A DNA stretch of 64,000 nucleotides, taken from assembly GCA_963691705.1 (NCBI GenBank), contig OY829541.1, forward strand, positions 15,804,564 through 15,868,563, read 5' to 3'. The DNA comes from Viola odorata. Taxonomy: Eukaryota; Streptophyta; Magnoliopsida; Malpighiales; Violaceae. Shown in pieces: positions 36,151 to 47,700 of the stretch. Position 1 is the first letter of the stretch. The number at the start of each line of letters is the position of its first letter. Both the position numbers and the translations under genes were made by a program. Below the pieces are notes generated by a model. The model searched no databases and was not told where the DNA came from. It was given only the letters and a program-made list of their open reading frames with translations.

Positions 36151-36600
36151 AAACTAGCCTCTCTTTTGTAGTTAGACTAGTATGGAATTTGTTTGTTCTC
36201 TTTTATTCTAAACTTATCATGTGCTGTGGTATGTGATAGTCATTTTACTCTCCTTACTGCCATATATTTGCTTCTGTGGTGTTTGCTGATAAATCATCTA
36301 ACTTGTAGATCTTCGTATCCGGAGTAAAACAAGAAATAGATTGTGAAGAAATGCTAGAAATTTCAGATGTGTATGGAGCATGGCCTGTGGCTGATAATGA
36401 ATGGAGCTTCACATCAGTAGAGGATTTCTCTGTTTCTTCTTGATCAATTGTTGCCGAAGAGGGTAGTAATACGGCAAGTGCTGCAATGGTTGCTGGACAT
36501 GTTGATGCATTTAAGCCATTAGCACAGGTTTCATCAAAGACAGTGCCAAAGTTTCCACCCATTTGCAGCATCCCAGCTGGTGCATAGTTGAACTAGTTGT
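36151..36600. other. Unidentified segment downstream of the bHLH fragment
   Basis: After an AG acceptor-like site at about 36309, the plus strand has one open stretch of about 45 codons (containing SDVYGAWPVADNEWSF), then a stop and further open codons in the same frame. It may be another captured exon or non-coding sequence. I do not recognise it. Confidence 0.3.
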
Positions 36601-37099
36601 GATGTAATGCACAATTTTGTCAGTAGAATTAGTACTTGGTATCATTGTTGTGAATCTGTTCATTTTTTCCTGCTGAATTGCAGAGAATTAGAGGATTTGC
36701 TTGTGCAAATCTTGGCCTTGTAATCCCAGTTAAAATAAGCAATATAATACATTTTTGTTACTGCAATGATTATTATTACTACTATTATCATTCTTCTGCT
36801 AGTCATGCTATCCAAAGCTGATAATCAATGTGTAATCAACTTTTAGCACAAAAAGAACAGTATAGAAAAATGAGACTTGATTTAGGACAGTAATTTGCTA
36901 ACTGAATCTTATTCTAGTCATACAATTGCATTATATTACAAGCGCAAGAGCTCAAACACGGACATGTAGTTTGTAACTCAATAGTTAATAACTTAATAAT
37001 GAATAGGTAACTGTGATTTATATATGTGAAATTTTTAAAAAGTTTATTACAATTTCAAAGTAATTCATTCCAATTTCAAAATAATTCATTCTATTTTCG

Positions 37100-37810
37100 A
37101 AGCTAATAATTTAAAACCTTTTATTATATTAGATAAATATTTATTTATGGTATTAATAACTTAAATTTTTTATGGTATTAATAAGTTTAATTTATTTATG
37201 ATATTAGATAAATATTAGGTGGTAGATGTTAGATCATAAATAAATTGATAAAAAATATATATATGACATGAAAACTTATATTATGTCTTGGTTTTAAATA
37301 TTACTTCAAAAATATTAGAATACATCAATAAAATAAATCCGAAAACATTGAGCAATGATAAAAATGTTCAAATAAGTAGAATAAATATTGACCAATGATA
37401 AAAATGACATTTCATTATATAAATAAATGGATAAATTAAATTAACCTATATACTTGCTCAGTTTGAGGGTTTTAATGGGGTTTTATATGCAAATGATGTT
37501 TAATCATGTTGCAAGTTTTGTGTATACCAATAAATTTTAATGGGGTTTTATATGAAATGATTTTAATCATGTAGCAAGTTATGTGTGTAAATACATTTTT
37601 AACGATTAAAACATGGTATTAATAGATTTATTTTAATGGGGTTTTATATGCAAATGATGTTAATCATTTAACAAATAACTCAAATTTTTAATGGTATTAA
37701 TAAATTTATATTTATTTATGATTAAAAAAAGTTTAATTTATTTATGATATTAGATAAATATTAGGTGGTAGATGTTAGATTATAAATAAATTGATTAAAA
37801 ACATATATAA
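37100..37810. repeat. Direct repeats in the AT-rich part of element A
   Basis: A block of about 75 bp (containing TATTAGGTGGTAGATGTTAG) occurs at about 37192-37262 and again at about 37735-37808. A second motif, AATGGGGTTTTATATG, occurs near 37473, 37535 and 37635. These are internal duplications of the element. Confidence 0.7.
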
Positions 37811-38059
37811 AGATACTAAAAAAATTAATTCTAACACTTGAAATGAATTTATACCCTTTATGGTCATTTAACATTCCAACCATAATTTTAAAACAGTTTT
37901 TACCAAACACCAAAAACAATTTTTGGTTTCCCCACAAAACTTTTAACAAACATTTACCAAACAGCATACTCCTTTCTATAAAAGTCTGAAATTGATTTTT
38001 ACAGACTGAACTTTTTTCTACTGAATTTTTTCAGGTAGAACCGGAACGCCAAACAGGCC

Positions 38060-38510
38060 CTTAATCCCTTAACCTTGTCCTTGTCTATGTTAGAGTATGT
38101 GCAAATTCTTCCCTTTCTTTTTGGTTTTTCCTTACAAATTTCAACTGGTAATCCAAAGAAAGAATAAAATCCCGGAGCTTACTGCTACCACATGTGCTAG
38201 TGACACCATACCATTTATTTTGTAATTTGCATTGGGAGTTGTTGACGAATAGCTGGAGCAAACCAAAATGGTTAATCTATTTGGGTGCAAGATACAGAGA
38301 AATCGTTAACTTACTTTCCATTGCTTGCTCATAAAAAACCATCTGTCCTTTCTTATGCTTCATGCCTATCTGGTGCCCATTTTCATTGTAAGTGGGTTTT
38401 GCCTACCTCACCATCTTTAGCTTCCATTTTGGGAGATATAATACTTCTGCAGTGGGCAACCGAATGAAGAAGCCATTATTGTTGTTGGGTATCTCAGTTT
38501 CGCACCAGTC
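38060..38510 (+). other. ABA4 upstream region and 5' UTR
   Basis: About 450 bases between the end of element A and the ABA4 start codon. It must include the ABA4 5' UTR and proximal promoter; I see no clear TATA box. Element A therefore sits directly at the ABA4 promoter. Confidence 0.45.
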
Positions 38511-41066
38511 ATGGCCTTCTCATCTTGCATTCTCCATTCTCCAATCTCTCTCAAGGTATGTTCTTTCTGCTCTAACCCTCAGTTTTGCTCTTCTTCTTTG
38601 TTTTAATTCAGCTTTTTGGTCCATGAAGATGAAATTAAAAGAGTAACATACATGAACTAGTACTCAGTATAGTGTTCTTTAATTTCACATCTGTGTCATG
38701 TTTTCTTTAATAAAAGATCAAATATTGGATATGGGCACGTGCCCATGTTGGGATGTGTTGTGTATCTTCATCTCGTCTGTCTCCGGAACAGGATATTTGT
38801 CTCTTCTAGTAGTTTTGGATGGAATTTTCTTGAAAAGAATTTCGGCTTGGATTACTTTGATAAGATTGAATGTGTAGATGTTCTAGAGGGATTTTTAATT
38901 CCTTGAGGCTGTCTCTTTCTCCATTTGGTTCCAATAATTTATATTCCTATTTGGCTCGAACTTAATCCATTTGGGTGCCTATCAACAACAACTTAAAAAA
39001 AATAAAATTCCATTTGGGTCATTTCCAGTAGCATACATGAATTATGATGTTATTTCACTACTATGCTGCTTGCTTTTAGGTTAGAATTTGATATGTTTGG
39101 TTTTGAACTTCAATTGGTATTGGCCTTATCATTATGCTATCATGCTACATTGAAATATAATGATACAATTGATTATGTGTCAAGGGAGTCTCAACTGGAG
39201 GCTAAATGGGAGTAGATCAGTGTAATTTGCTGTTTGTACCTTTGAAAGGTGTCATATGTGCTGAATTTTGCATTTTGGTTTGTATCATCCATAGTGTGCA
39301 ATAGGCGAATATAACTCAGGTTTTTCTTGTTCAAGTGAGCTTGAGAGCTTTTCTTGTTGTTTGATTTTTGTTCTTATAGATCAACCACTCGAGCCAGAAA
39401 TTAAGGTCTCAGAATGTTGTTGGAAATCCTGCCAAGTTCACTCACCCCTTTGGGCGAGGGGTCGCAAGAGTGGGAGCTGACTTGCATAGTGCTTGGAGTT
39501 TTGCAGGAGGTTCAAGAATTATCATACAACAAAATGTGGCATTCACTTCCTATCAAAGGAGATCCAGAGTACATGCATCATGTAACTCATTTTTTACTTT
39601 TTCCTATCAATCACATGTTCTTTGTGTGTTGTATAAAACTTTAAGCATTTCTTTTCATCCATGTTCAGTTTACTGAATCTATACTTGCCACAGCTGTGAA
39701 CTATTTGCATTATAAAAAATCTCTCTATTTCCTATCCCATTTATTTATGAAGTGACCCTTTTGGCTCTCCGCCACACCAAAAGGGATACGAATAGGGTGG
39801 CTCACTCCCTTGAACAGTTGGGCGTTTCATGTTTAGAAGAAGAAGCCTTGATAGAAGAGTGTCTGCCATCTGTTTCTAGTCTTGTTATTGATGAAGTACA
39901 AAACATTATTCTCAATACCACGTTGAGTATCAGATACAGCCACTTCGTATTATTTGACATGATTTATGTTGATTATAATGGTTTGCTGAGAAGATTTAGT
40001 TAAGCAGTCAACTGCGATTTTGACTCAGTATTGCTTTTATGTGATCTTCCTTAAACTTATTAGTTATTGAAACTTAGCGATAGAGGGATCTTTTGTAGTT
40101 CAATTTCTCTTTCCTCTGAAATTCTTGCTGTAAACCTGTGGTATGGAATTAATTGGTAAGCTGCAGTGAATTTTTCTTTCTAAGCAATTATGTGCTATTG
40201 GTTAGAGTTGTATCTTCTGGCGTGGACAGCATTTGTTACTACATTATTTCTTTATGTTGCAGTGTTGACAAATTCTCAGATTGCAAGCACTGTTTTTACT
40301 TTGGGAACAGCAGCTGTTCTCCCGTTTTACACACTCATGGTCGTGGCTCCCAAAGCTGAATTGGTATGCTTTCTGCATTTCTTTTGGACTCCATTTTTTC
40401 TCTCCTAGCTCTTTATTTTAGTCTGTAAGTACCTGCTTATTTTTTTAGTGGAACTTCGTAAATGTCTTGTTTTCATGTGGTGGGCATAATTTCTTTAATA
40501 CTTGCAATATTCAGACCCGGAAGACCATGGAAAGTAGCATTCCGTATGTTGTGCTTGGGCTCCTGTATGGATTTCTGTTATACCTATCTTGGACGCCTGA
40601 CACAATACGGCTGATGTTCGCAAGTAAATATTGGTTACCAGAGGTATGCATGTTACGAGACATCTAGTGCGCTCTTTTTCTTAATTTGAAGCCGTATGTT
40701 GATTGTGAAAAAGTGGACGCATTCTCATGTTAGAGTTTATTTTCTGCCTGGCTACTCGTTGCAGCTGCCAGGCATAGCCAAGATGTTCTCCAATGATATT
40801 ACATTAGCTTCAGCATGGATTCACTTGCTAGCTGTAGATCTCTTTGCTGCAAGGTATCCCTCCATCTTTCCGTCTCTCTATTTTCTACTCGTTCTAAAAC
40901 CAAGACCATTTTGGTTTTATGCAGGCAGGTTTTTCGTGATGGACTGAGAAATGAAATCGAAACTCGGCATTCAGTTTCACTGTGCCTGCTATTTTGCCCC
41001 ATTGGAATTGTTGCTCATGTCCTAACTAGAGCCGTAACCAAAAATGCAGGAAGGAAGATACATTAA
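38511..41066 (+). CDS. ABA4: ABA DEFICIENT 4 (neoxanthin synthesis)
   Basis: ABA4 is a plastid membrane protein needed to convert violaxanthin to neoxanthin, a precursor of abscisic acid. Exons are 38511-38555, 39380-39581, 40263-40363, 40515-40643, 40765-40853 and 40925-41066, phases consistent, 235 residues (Arabidopsis about 220). The N-terminal 70-80 residues form a Ser/Arg-rich plastid transit peptide starting [11 protein letters not shown]. The mature part has four hydrophobic segments with hallmark stretches [47 protein letters not shown] and [18 protein letters not shown]. At the exon 2/3 join the usual Trp of the family is Leu (T+TG), a conservative loss. No disabling change is seen. 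It is plus-strand and tail-to-tail with the lipase-like gene. Confidence 0.93.
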
Positions 41067-41391
41067 ATGTTTGAGATTCATTTGAGCACCACATTAGGTT
41101 GGTAGCAACTGAATTCTCCATTCTGAATGCATAGTAGCAAACCTGTCACAAAACTTGCTAAGATATTGGAATGTTTTTGTGGATGGGTTGAAATCATAAC
41201 CAATATGGATGACTGAAACAATAGTTGCCAAGTCCTTCATATTTTGAAATGAATATGCTTGAGCAGCAGGATAATCAGGATTGTATTGAAATTGAAATTG
41301 AAATAATGTTGAAATCTGTGTTATTACAAGAATCAAGACAATGTTTAATATTGGTGAGTCTAAAATTAGTTTAAAGTAGTAGATAGGAACC

Positions 41392-43333
41392 TTAAATGTA
41401 GTTGTTGCTGTCCAATTCCAATTCCTGCGGACAGTGTTTGTCAAGCCAGGAGATGATGTCATGAAGAACTTGAAAGATCACCTCATCTGTCTCACCTTCA
41501 AGAAGGGAATGATAAGCATCTTTGTAGAGCTTAAACATCTTGTCTGGGCTGCTTGCTTTGCAGTGCAAAGCTTTGCTTACAGATGGATCAGTAACAACAT
41601 CTGCTCCTCCGTGTAAGATTAGTATTGGCAGGCAAACCTGCTTAGTTAAGTAAGAACACGAAACAATTGTAAGGTTGTAAGAACCGAATCGTGCATCAAC
41701 CAACCCGGTAATACAAGAGAATATACAAGAAAGTAAGACATCCCTCTTCTAATCGGTGCTCTAACTCTTGGGTAGTTCTGAGGCATTCTAAAGCTGTCCA
41801 TAGCCGAGCTGTATCCTTGTAAGCAATGACATTATATGCTGCCTGCAATTTCTCAACAAAATCCAGAACATTATTAATGGGAAATCAAATAATCTGATGA
41901 TGGAATGGACAGGAAGAAGTGCAGAGACCAGTTGTTTCTTCTTCACATCTCTGAATGCTAAGTTGACGAAATCCTGATGAGGAACAATTTTGAGCTTGGG
42001 GAAGATATGAGCAACCCCAATCAGGATTTGCTTCACTATCCATGGTGGAATCATGTTTTCTGTAAACTAAATAAAATAAAGTAAAAAAATAGAAAATGGG
42101 AAATTCAGTTTATTAAAAGAGAAAAAAAAACAGTAATAAATTTAGGAAATTACTTGCAATTACAAGAAAGAAATGTAAATACTTTGCACATGGGAGCAAC
42201 AAGAACGGCACCGTTCCATGAATAAGGTTGCTTCAGGTGCACCTTGAGGGCTACTGCTCCACCCAGTGACTGTCCAAATAGGAAGCTTGGTAGATTCTGG
42301 AACTTTGGCTTCTCTGCCACCATACCAAAACCATCAAATTCCATCATATGAATAATTAATTCAAGACTTGCATTTGCATCTTTAGCTTGTATATTACATG
42401 TATAACTTATCAAAATCGACTAGATACCGAAACGTTCAAAATTTCGACAATAATTTAATAGTCCAACCGGATTCAATCGTTAAATGTTTAAACCGTCACT
42501 AAAATTCTACGGGATTAAGATTGGGTAACCTTTAATTTTGGAGCAATGGTAAGCAACATCATCGACAAGGGCATCAAGACTTGGGATGTAGCCATGAAGG
42601 CCTTCAGAAAGCCCAAAACCTGGATAATCCAATGCAAATACTCCATACCCACTTGATGCCAACTTTCTTGCAATCCCTGAATTAATTAAATTACTTAATT
42701 ATTAGAATTAATATATATTCCATGATCATTTATTATTTTCTAATATAATTTATATTTATAAGCTATATATAAAAAGCTACCTTCAAATACAAAAGTGCAT
42801 GTTTCTCCATAGCCATGACAATAGAACACCAACGCCTTGGGGCAAGAGTTCTCTGGCATCCAACTCTTTGAAAAAATCTCCACTCCTCTGTAATTAACCT
42901 TGTATGACTGCACCACAATATATTAATTACCTCTTTATTAATAATAATATCCTTAATTATTTTATTAATATTAATTACCTCTTCTATCTTTAGCCCTTTA
43001 GATGGTATCTGCGAGATAAAACAAAAACACGTATTTGTATTTGTATTTTTATATATATGCAATGGTAAAATGGAAGAAAAAGGTATTAAATTGCTAATTA
43101 ATTACCTTCATTAAGCAATGGTCGATTTGATGCTGAATACCTTTGAAAGCCTCACGAACTTGGCGTCTCTCCGCTGCTGTGTCCATGCTAGAACCCATAA
43201 TGATCTGCAGCTCATGATCATTCGCAGCACTACTCATCATCAGCTTCAATATGTTCATATCTTGGAGTTGGATCAGATGCTTTGCTGCTGCTGCTGCCTC
43301 CTTCACCATATCTCTCAACCTATCTTCACGCAT
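41392..43333 (-). CDS. Monoacylglycerol-lipase-like hydrolase, one bad splice donor
   Basis: Serine hydrolase of the Hydrolase_4 family (monoacylglycerol lipase / caffeoylshikimate esterase group). Exons are 43333-43106, 43008-42979, 42907-42781, 42676-42530, 42313-42183, 42066-41929, 41842-41744 and 41637-41392, which would give 381 residues. The oxyanion motif is HGYG (117-120), the nucleophile GQSLGG (Ser193), the acid D313 in HGGADVVTDP and the base H343 in YKDAYHSLLEG. Seven donors read normally apart from the one after 41744: where the family has GAG/GT, the sequence is GAG/GG (41743-41742). Reading through gives a stop after about 15 codons and would lose Asp and His. Unless a cryptic site is used, the product is truncated. 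An LTR element lies 91 bp upstream of the ATG. A long N-terminal extension of about 85 residues precedes the catalytic domain. Confidence 0.8.
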
Positions 43334-43424
43334 TTCAATACCCTTCTAAAGCTGCAGAACCAAACAAGGTGCTGTAATTACTAAGTATTGTGTAAGGAGT
43401 AGTTGGATCTTACAGACTACAGAG

Positions 43425-44306
43425 TGTTGGTATCCAGCTCGAATGAGAAAAGTGAAAAATGATGGCAAGGAGAGTGGCAGCAGCAAAGTTGAATAAAGAA
43501 AAGAGGGAAAGGAAAGGTGCAGCAAAGTTGGAATTAATTAGGTAGCCTAATTAATTGATATTGGAAAGGTTGGTTGGTGCATGTGTGCTGGAAAGTGTAA
43601 AGGCAACCATGTGAGAGTGTGCCAAAAGGAGCACCATCCCATGTTTGACGGGCACAATGTGGTGTAATGATAAAAGGAATGGTGAGTGGAAAAGAGGAGT
43701 GGACGCAGGAGCCAAATTGGATTAATTCCAATTTGGACTTTGACTTCTCATGATCACACGGTGATCATGTGATTGTGGCTTGGGTTGGCACTGCCTATAA
43801 ATAGGCATGCCATTAAATGGACAGAATGAAAGAGAGAGCAGCAAAGAAAAAGAGAGCAGAGTTGCAACGATGTAGCTGCTAGAGAGAGATCAGTTGCAAC
43901 GAAGAGCAACTGATCTGTGATTGAGAGGGATATTCTTGAATATCCGAGAGAGAGAAAAATAGAGAGTATTTTTCTTGTGTGTGATTGAGAGAAAAATAAA
44001 CCAGTGATGGTATTTATTTTTCTAGATTGTGTCTCCTCGATCTAGATGAGAGATTGAGTTGAGAGAGATTGTAAAAGGGATGTTGTTGAACATCCTGAGA
44101 GATTGTGAAAGGGATGTTGTTGAGCATCCTGATGTGATTGTAAGACTAATAATTTATTATTAGTGAAAGATTGTTCGGAGTTGGTCCCGTGGTTTTTCCT
44201 CGTTGGAGGTTTTCCACGTAAATCCTCCTGTTGTGTATTTGTTTGCTGCTTGCTGTGTTTGATTGTGTTCGATCCTGGGCGGGGAAAATGTGATTTTTTC
44301 CCAACA
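43425..44306. repeat. 5' LTR of the young element
   Basis: Starts TGTTGG and ends CCAACA. TATAAATA at 43796-43803 is the likely promoter TATA box. Upstream and downstream lie six short perfect inverted repeats: 43532-43556, 43712-43736, 43749-43769, 43887-43916, 43928-43945 and 44145-44164. Confidence 0.92.
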
Positions 44307-44332
44307 ACTGGTAGCGGAGCTGATGGTTCGAT

Positions 44333-44540
44333 GGGCATGCGGAGCTGAAGATCCTTTTGGGCCTATGAGATGGGCTTTGATCGGAATCGAAGGTTCGATT
44401 GGGCATGCGGAGCTGAAGATCCGGTTGGGCCTATGAGATGGGCTTTGATCGGAATCGAAAGTTCGATTGGGCATGTAGAGCTGAAGGTCCGGTTGGGCCT
44501 ATGAGATGGGCTTTGATCGGAACCGAAGGTTCGATGAGCT
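44333..44540. repeat. Three 68-bp tandem repeats in the LTR-element interior
   Basis: Copies start at about 44333, 44401 and 44469 with GGGCATG and contain GGCCTATGAGATGGGCTTTG. A partial fourth copy begins near 44527. They are non-coding and fill a third of the 644-bp interior. Confidence 0.85.
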
Positions 44541-44950
44541 TGCGGAGTAGATCCGATGGATTGATGGGGAGTATGTTGATGATGGCACAGACCTAGTGCA
44601 CGAGGTCTGGTGCAGTGGCGGCACACAACGAATCTCCAAACTGATGAGCTAAAACGGTGGGCCAATAGATTGAGTTCGAAGTATGATGGGTGAATTCCAT
44701 ATTTCGTGCAAGTTGATGGGCCAAATTGGTAGGCTTACTCAGTTTGATGGTGAATTTTAAAGTACGATAAATCTCCAAAAGGAACTTGAAGTCGGTGGGT
44801 CCTGTTGAGGACTGTGTAGAGCTTCGTTCAGAGGGAGATTGTCGGGCTCAGATGGTGGGCCTGGTGGTACTTTAATTGAGGGGGAGATCGTTGTAGTGTA
44901 GATGTATGAAGATTGATATTTTCTCATGATATGAGCTGGAGGGGGAGAAT

Positions 44951-45832
44951 TGTTGGTATCCAGCTCGAATGAGAAAAGTGAAAAATGATGGCAAGGAGAG
45001 TGGCAGCAGCAAAGTTGAATAAAGAAAAGAGGGAAAGGAAAGGTGCAGCAAAGTTGGAATTAATTAGGTAGCCTAATTAATTGATATTGGAAAGGTTGGT
45101 TGGTGCATGTGTGCTGGAAAGTGTAAAGGCAACCATGTGAGAGTGTGCCAAAAGGAGCACCATCCCATGTTTGACGGGCACAATGTGGTGTAATGATAAA
45201 AGGAATGGTGAGTGGAAAAGAGGAGTGGACGCAGGAGCCAAATTGGATTAATTCCAATTTGGACTTTGACTTCTCATGATCACACGGTGATCATGTGATT
45301 GTGGCTTGGGTTGGCACTGCCTATAAATAGGCATGCCATTAAATGGACAGAATGAAAGAGAGAGCAGCAAAGAAAAAGAGAGCAGAGTTGCAACGATGTA
45401 GCTGCTAGAGAGAGATCAGTTGCAACGAAGAGCAACTGATCTGTGATTGAGAGGGATATTCTTGAATATCCGAGAGAGAGAAAAATAGAGAGTATTTTTC
45501 TTGTGTGTGATTGAGAGAAAAATAAACCAGTGAGGGTATTTATTTTTCTAGATTGTGTCTCCTCGATCTAGATGAGAGATTGAGTTGAGAGAGATTGTAA
45601 AAGGGATGTTGTTGAACATCCTGAGAGATTGTGAAAGGGATGTTGTTGAGCATCCTGATGTGATTGTAAGACTAATAATTTATTATTAGTGAAAGATTGT
45701 TCGGAGTTGGTCCCGTGGTTTTTCCTCGTTGGAGGTTTTCCACGTAAATCCTCCTGTTGTGTATTTGTTTGCTGCTTGCTGTGTTTGATTGTGTTCGATC
45801 CTGGGCGGGGAAAATGTGATTTTTTCCCAACA
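44951..45832. repeat. 3' LTR of the young element
   Basis: 882 bp, co-linear with the 5' LTR at an offset of 1,526. I found one substitution between them (GTGATGG versus GTGAGGG). Confidence 0.92.
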
Positions 45833-45837
45833 CAGAG

Positions 45838-46502
45838 AAATGTCATCATTATTTACAAAACCCTCGTAGCTACTAGCTATATACCCTTAAAGTGAAAAAG
45901 AAAATAAGACAAAATAAGTTAATTTACGTTGAATTAACTACCTATAGTTTGAAAAACGTATAATACAAACCTTATAAATTTTTAAAAATTACAATTTTAA
46001 CTTTTTAAATACTTAAAAAATTCAAAATAAATAGTAAAAAATTACAAAAAATTATAAAATTTGAATAAAAAATATAACTAATATGGAAAAACTTAATATA
46101 ATGAAAGCAATAAATTTTATTTTATTTACAATTTATTTTTTAATTTATTACTTTTAAAATATTTTTAAAACATTTACTCATTATTGTTTTTAAATTTTTA
46201 GGGGAGTGAACTCTTCTATATTTGTTACATTTTTTCTCAAATTGGCATAATTTTTTGAATTATTTTAGCATTTATTTTGAAAATTTTAAGCATTAAAAAG
46301 GTTAAAATTGTAATTTTTGCTGAACTATAAAGATTTATATTACTAGCTTCTACTCTATATAGAATTAAATGAAACACTTTATAAAGAATATATTTTTTAT
46401 TTTTTATTTTTATTTTTATGAAGTTACCCATTCAATTATGAGCTTACATAATAACTCACCTTGGTCCTACTTGTTATTAAGTGAGGAGGGCTAGTCACTT
46501 GG
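45838..46502. other. AT-rich spacer
   Basis: Very AT-rich. No coding signal is seen. It was the immediate upstream region of the lipase-like gene before the LTR element inserted. Confidence 0.45.
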
Positions 46503-47137
46503 TGTTGGATTTATAGTATATTATATAAGTGTTTGTGTGTTGTAATGGGTATTGGAAAGGCAATTGAAAAGTGTGAGGAAATATAAACAGATACAACTGT
46601 TGGAACGGACACAACGGTTGGTACGGACACAACGGTTGGTGCAGACGCAACTGTTGGAACGGACACAACGGTTGGTGCAGATACAACTGTTGGAACGGAC
46701 ACAACGGTTGGTGCAGACGCAACTGTTGGAACGGACACCAACACAACGGTTGGTGCAGATACAACTGTTGGAATGGACACAACGGTTGGTGCAGACACAA
46801 CTGTTGGAACGAACACAATAGTTGGAATAGACGCAACTGTTGGAACGAACACAACAGACCGAAGAGTTATAACTCTTCTTTTCAGACCTTTTCGTAATCT
46901 ATATATAGGACGCAAAATCAGTAAATTGATTCATTCAAATCATTCGAGAAATTCAGAATTCTTCAGAATTGCTATCTGCAGAATTCATTGGTTTTGTTAT
47001 ATCCTGGGAGGCAATTTGCTAGGAACCTATTAGCAAACTCGATACGAGTGGGGCAAATATTGTCTTAAGGAAAGCGATATTTCTCGTGACTCAAAACCAG
47101 ATTATCATTCTTTCCATTTAACCCAATATTCCCAACA
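46503..47137 (+). repeat. 5' LTR of the copia element
   Basis: 635 bp, TGTTGG to CCAACA. It contains a minisatellite at 46595-46857. The sequence just after the LTR does not look like the usual initiator-Met primer site. Confidence 0.85.
46595..46857. repeat. 18/36-bp minisatellite in the copia LTR
   Basis: About 14 units of an 18-bp motif of the form AACGGTTGGTGCAGACAC, alternating in 36-bp pairs. The 3' LTR has the same array but only about nine units (56984-57147). Repetitive Pro-Thr-Val-Val-Ser frames on the minus strand come from the array and are not genes. Confidence 0.88.
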
Positions 47138-47158
47138 ATCTTAAGACAATATTCGACA

Positions 47159-47700
47159 ATGGAAGGAACAACAGCTTTCAACTTTATGAATCAAGACTTC
47201 GTGAAATTGGACAAGTTCAATGGAACAAATTTCACTCGTTGGCAGGATAAGATGCAGTTCTTCTTGACTACTCTCAAGATTTTCTATGTTCTGGAAGAAG
47301 ACCCACTGCCGGAACCGGGTGAGAATGATACTGATGCACAAAAGGCCGCGAAGAAAAAGCGTGATGATGACGAACTGGTTTGTAGGGGACACATTCTGAA
47401 CACTCTGTCTGATCGGTTGTATGATCTGTTTACCGCTACAAAGTCACCGCGTGAAATCTGGAATGCTTTGGAGGCAAAGTACAAAACTGAGAAAATAGGT
47501 ACGAACAAATTCATCATTCTAAAATACATGGAATTTAAAATGGTTGATAATTTGTCTGTTCTGGACCAAATGCATGAAATTTCAATTCTGGTCAATCAAC
47601 TTCGTGATCTCAACATTAATGTTCCTGAATCATTCCAAATTGGTGCAATTATTGCAAAACTGCCACCAAGTTGGAATAATTATAGGAAGAAGTGTATATG
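47159..47700 (+). pseudogene. Copia gag remnant
   Basis: Starts MEGTTAFNFMNQDFVKLDKF and includes the retrotransposon gag region (FNGTNFTRWQDKMQFFL, LEAKYKTEK, LPPSWNNYRKK), about 180 codons. It breaks off where the pol end begins (about 47690); the zinc knuckle and protease are gone. Codons beyond about 47700 in this frame are an out-of-frame reading of pol. Confidence 0.85.

Larger units (their letters stand above)
34115..38059. mobile_element. Element A: TIR transposon carrying a bHLH gene fragment
   Basis: The right end, read inward from 38059, is GGCCTGTTTGGCGTTCCGG. The left end at 34115 is GTGCCTGTGTTGGCATTCTG, a degenerate inverted copy. The inner 200 bp of the right end (37850-38059) are clearly homologous to the left end of element B (57493-57700), sharing for instance TTGTTTTTGGTGTTTGGTAA. 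The flanking CCCTTA on both sides may be the remains of a target duplication. hAT is the best class guess. It has no transposase and carries the promoter-side part of a bHLH gene (35391-36148) with upstream leader sequence, then AT-rich DNA. Confidence 0.6.
43425..45832. mobile_element. Very young gene-less LTR retrotransposon (2.4 kb)
   Basis: Two 882-bp LTRs flank a 644-bp interior. The insertion is bordered by the 5-bp duplication CAGAG (43420-43424, 45833-45837). By eye the LTRs differ at a single base (near 44008). A primer-binding site TGGTAGCGGAGC (44309-44320) resembles the initiator tRNA-Met site with two mismatches, and a purine tract (44936-44950) precedes the 3' LTR. No gag or pol is present, so it must have moved with proteins from another element; it is LARD/TRIM-like. 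The solo LTR at 17225 is a relative. Confidence 0.93.

Noticed and set aside
44333..44540. Regular 68-bp repeats considered as a CRISPR-like array
   Set aside because: Copies are contiguous with no spacers, and this is a plant LTR element.
46495..46915. Minus-strand frames with repeated Pro-Thr-Val-Val-Ser, resembling a repeat protein
   Set aside because: They are translations of the LTR minisatellite and recur in the other LTR.
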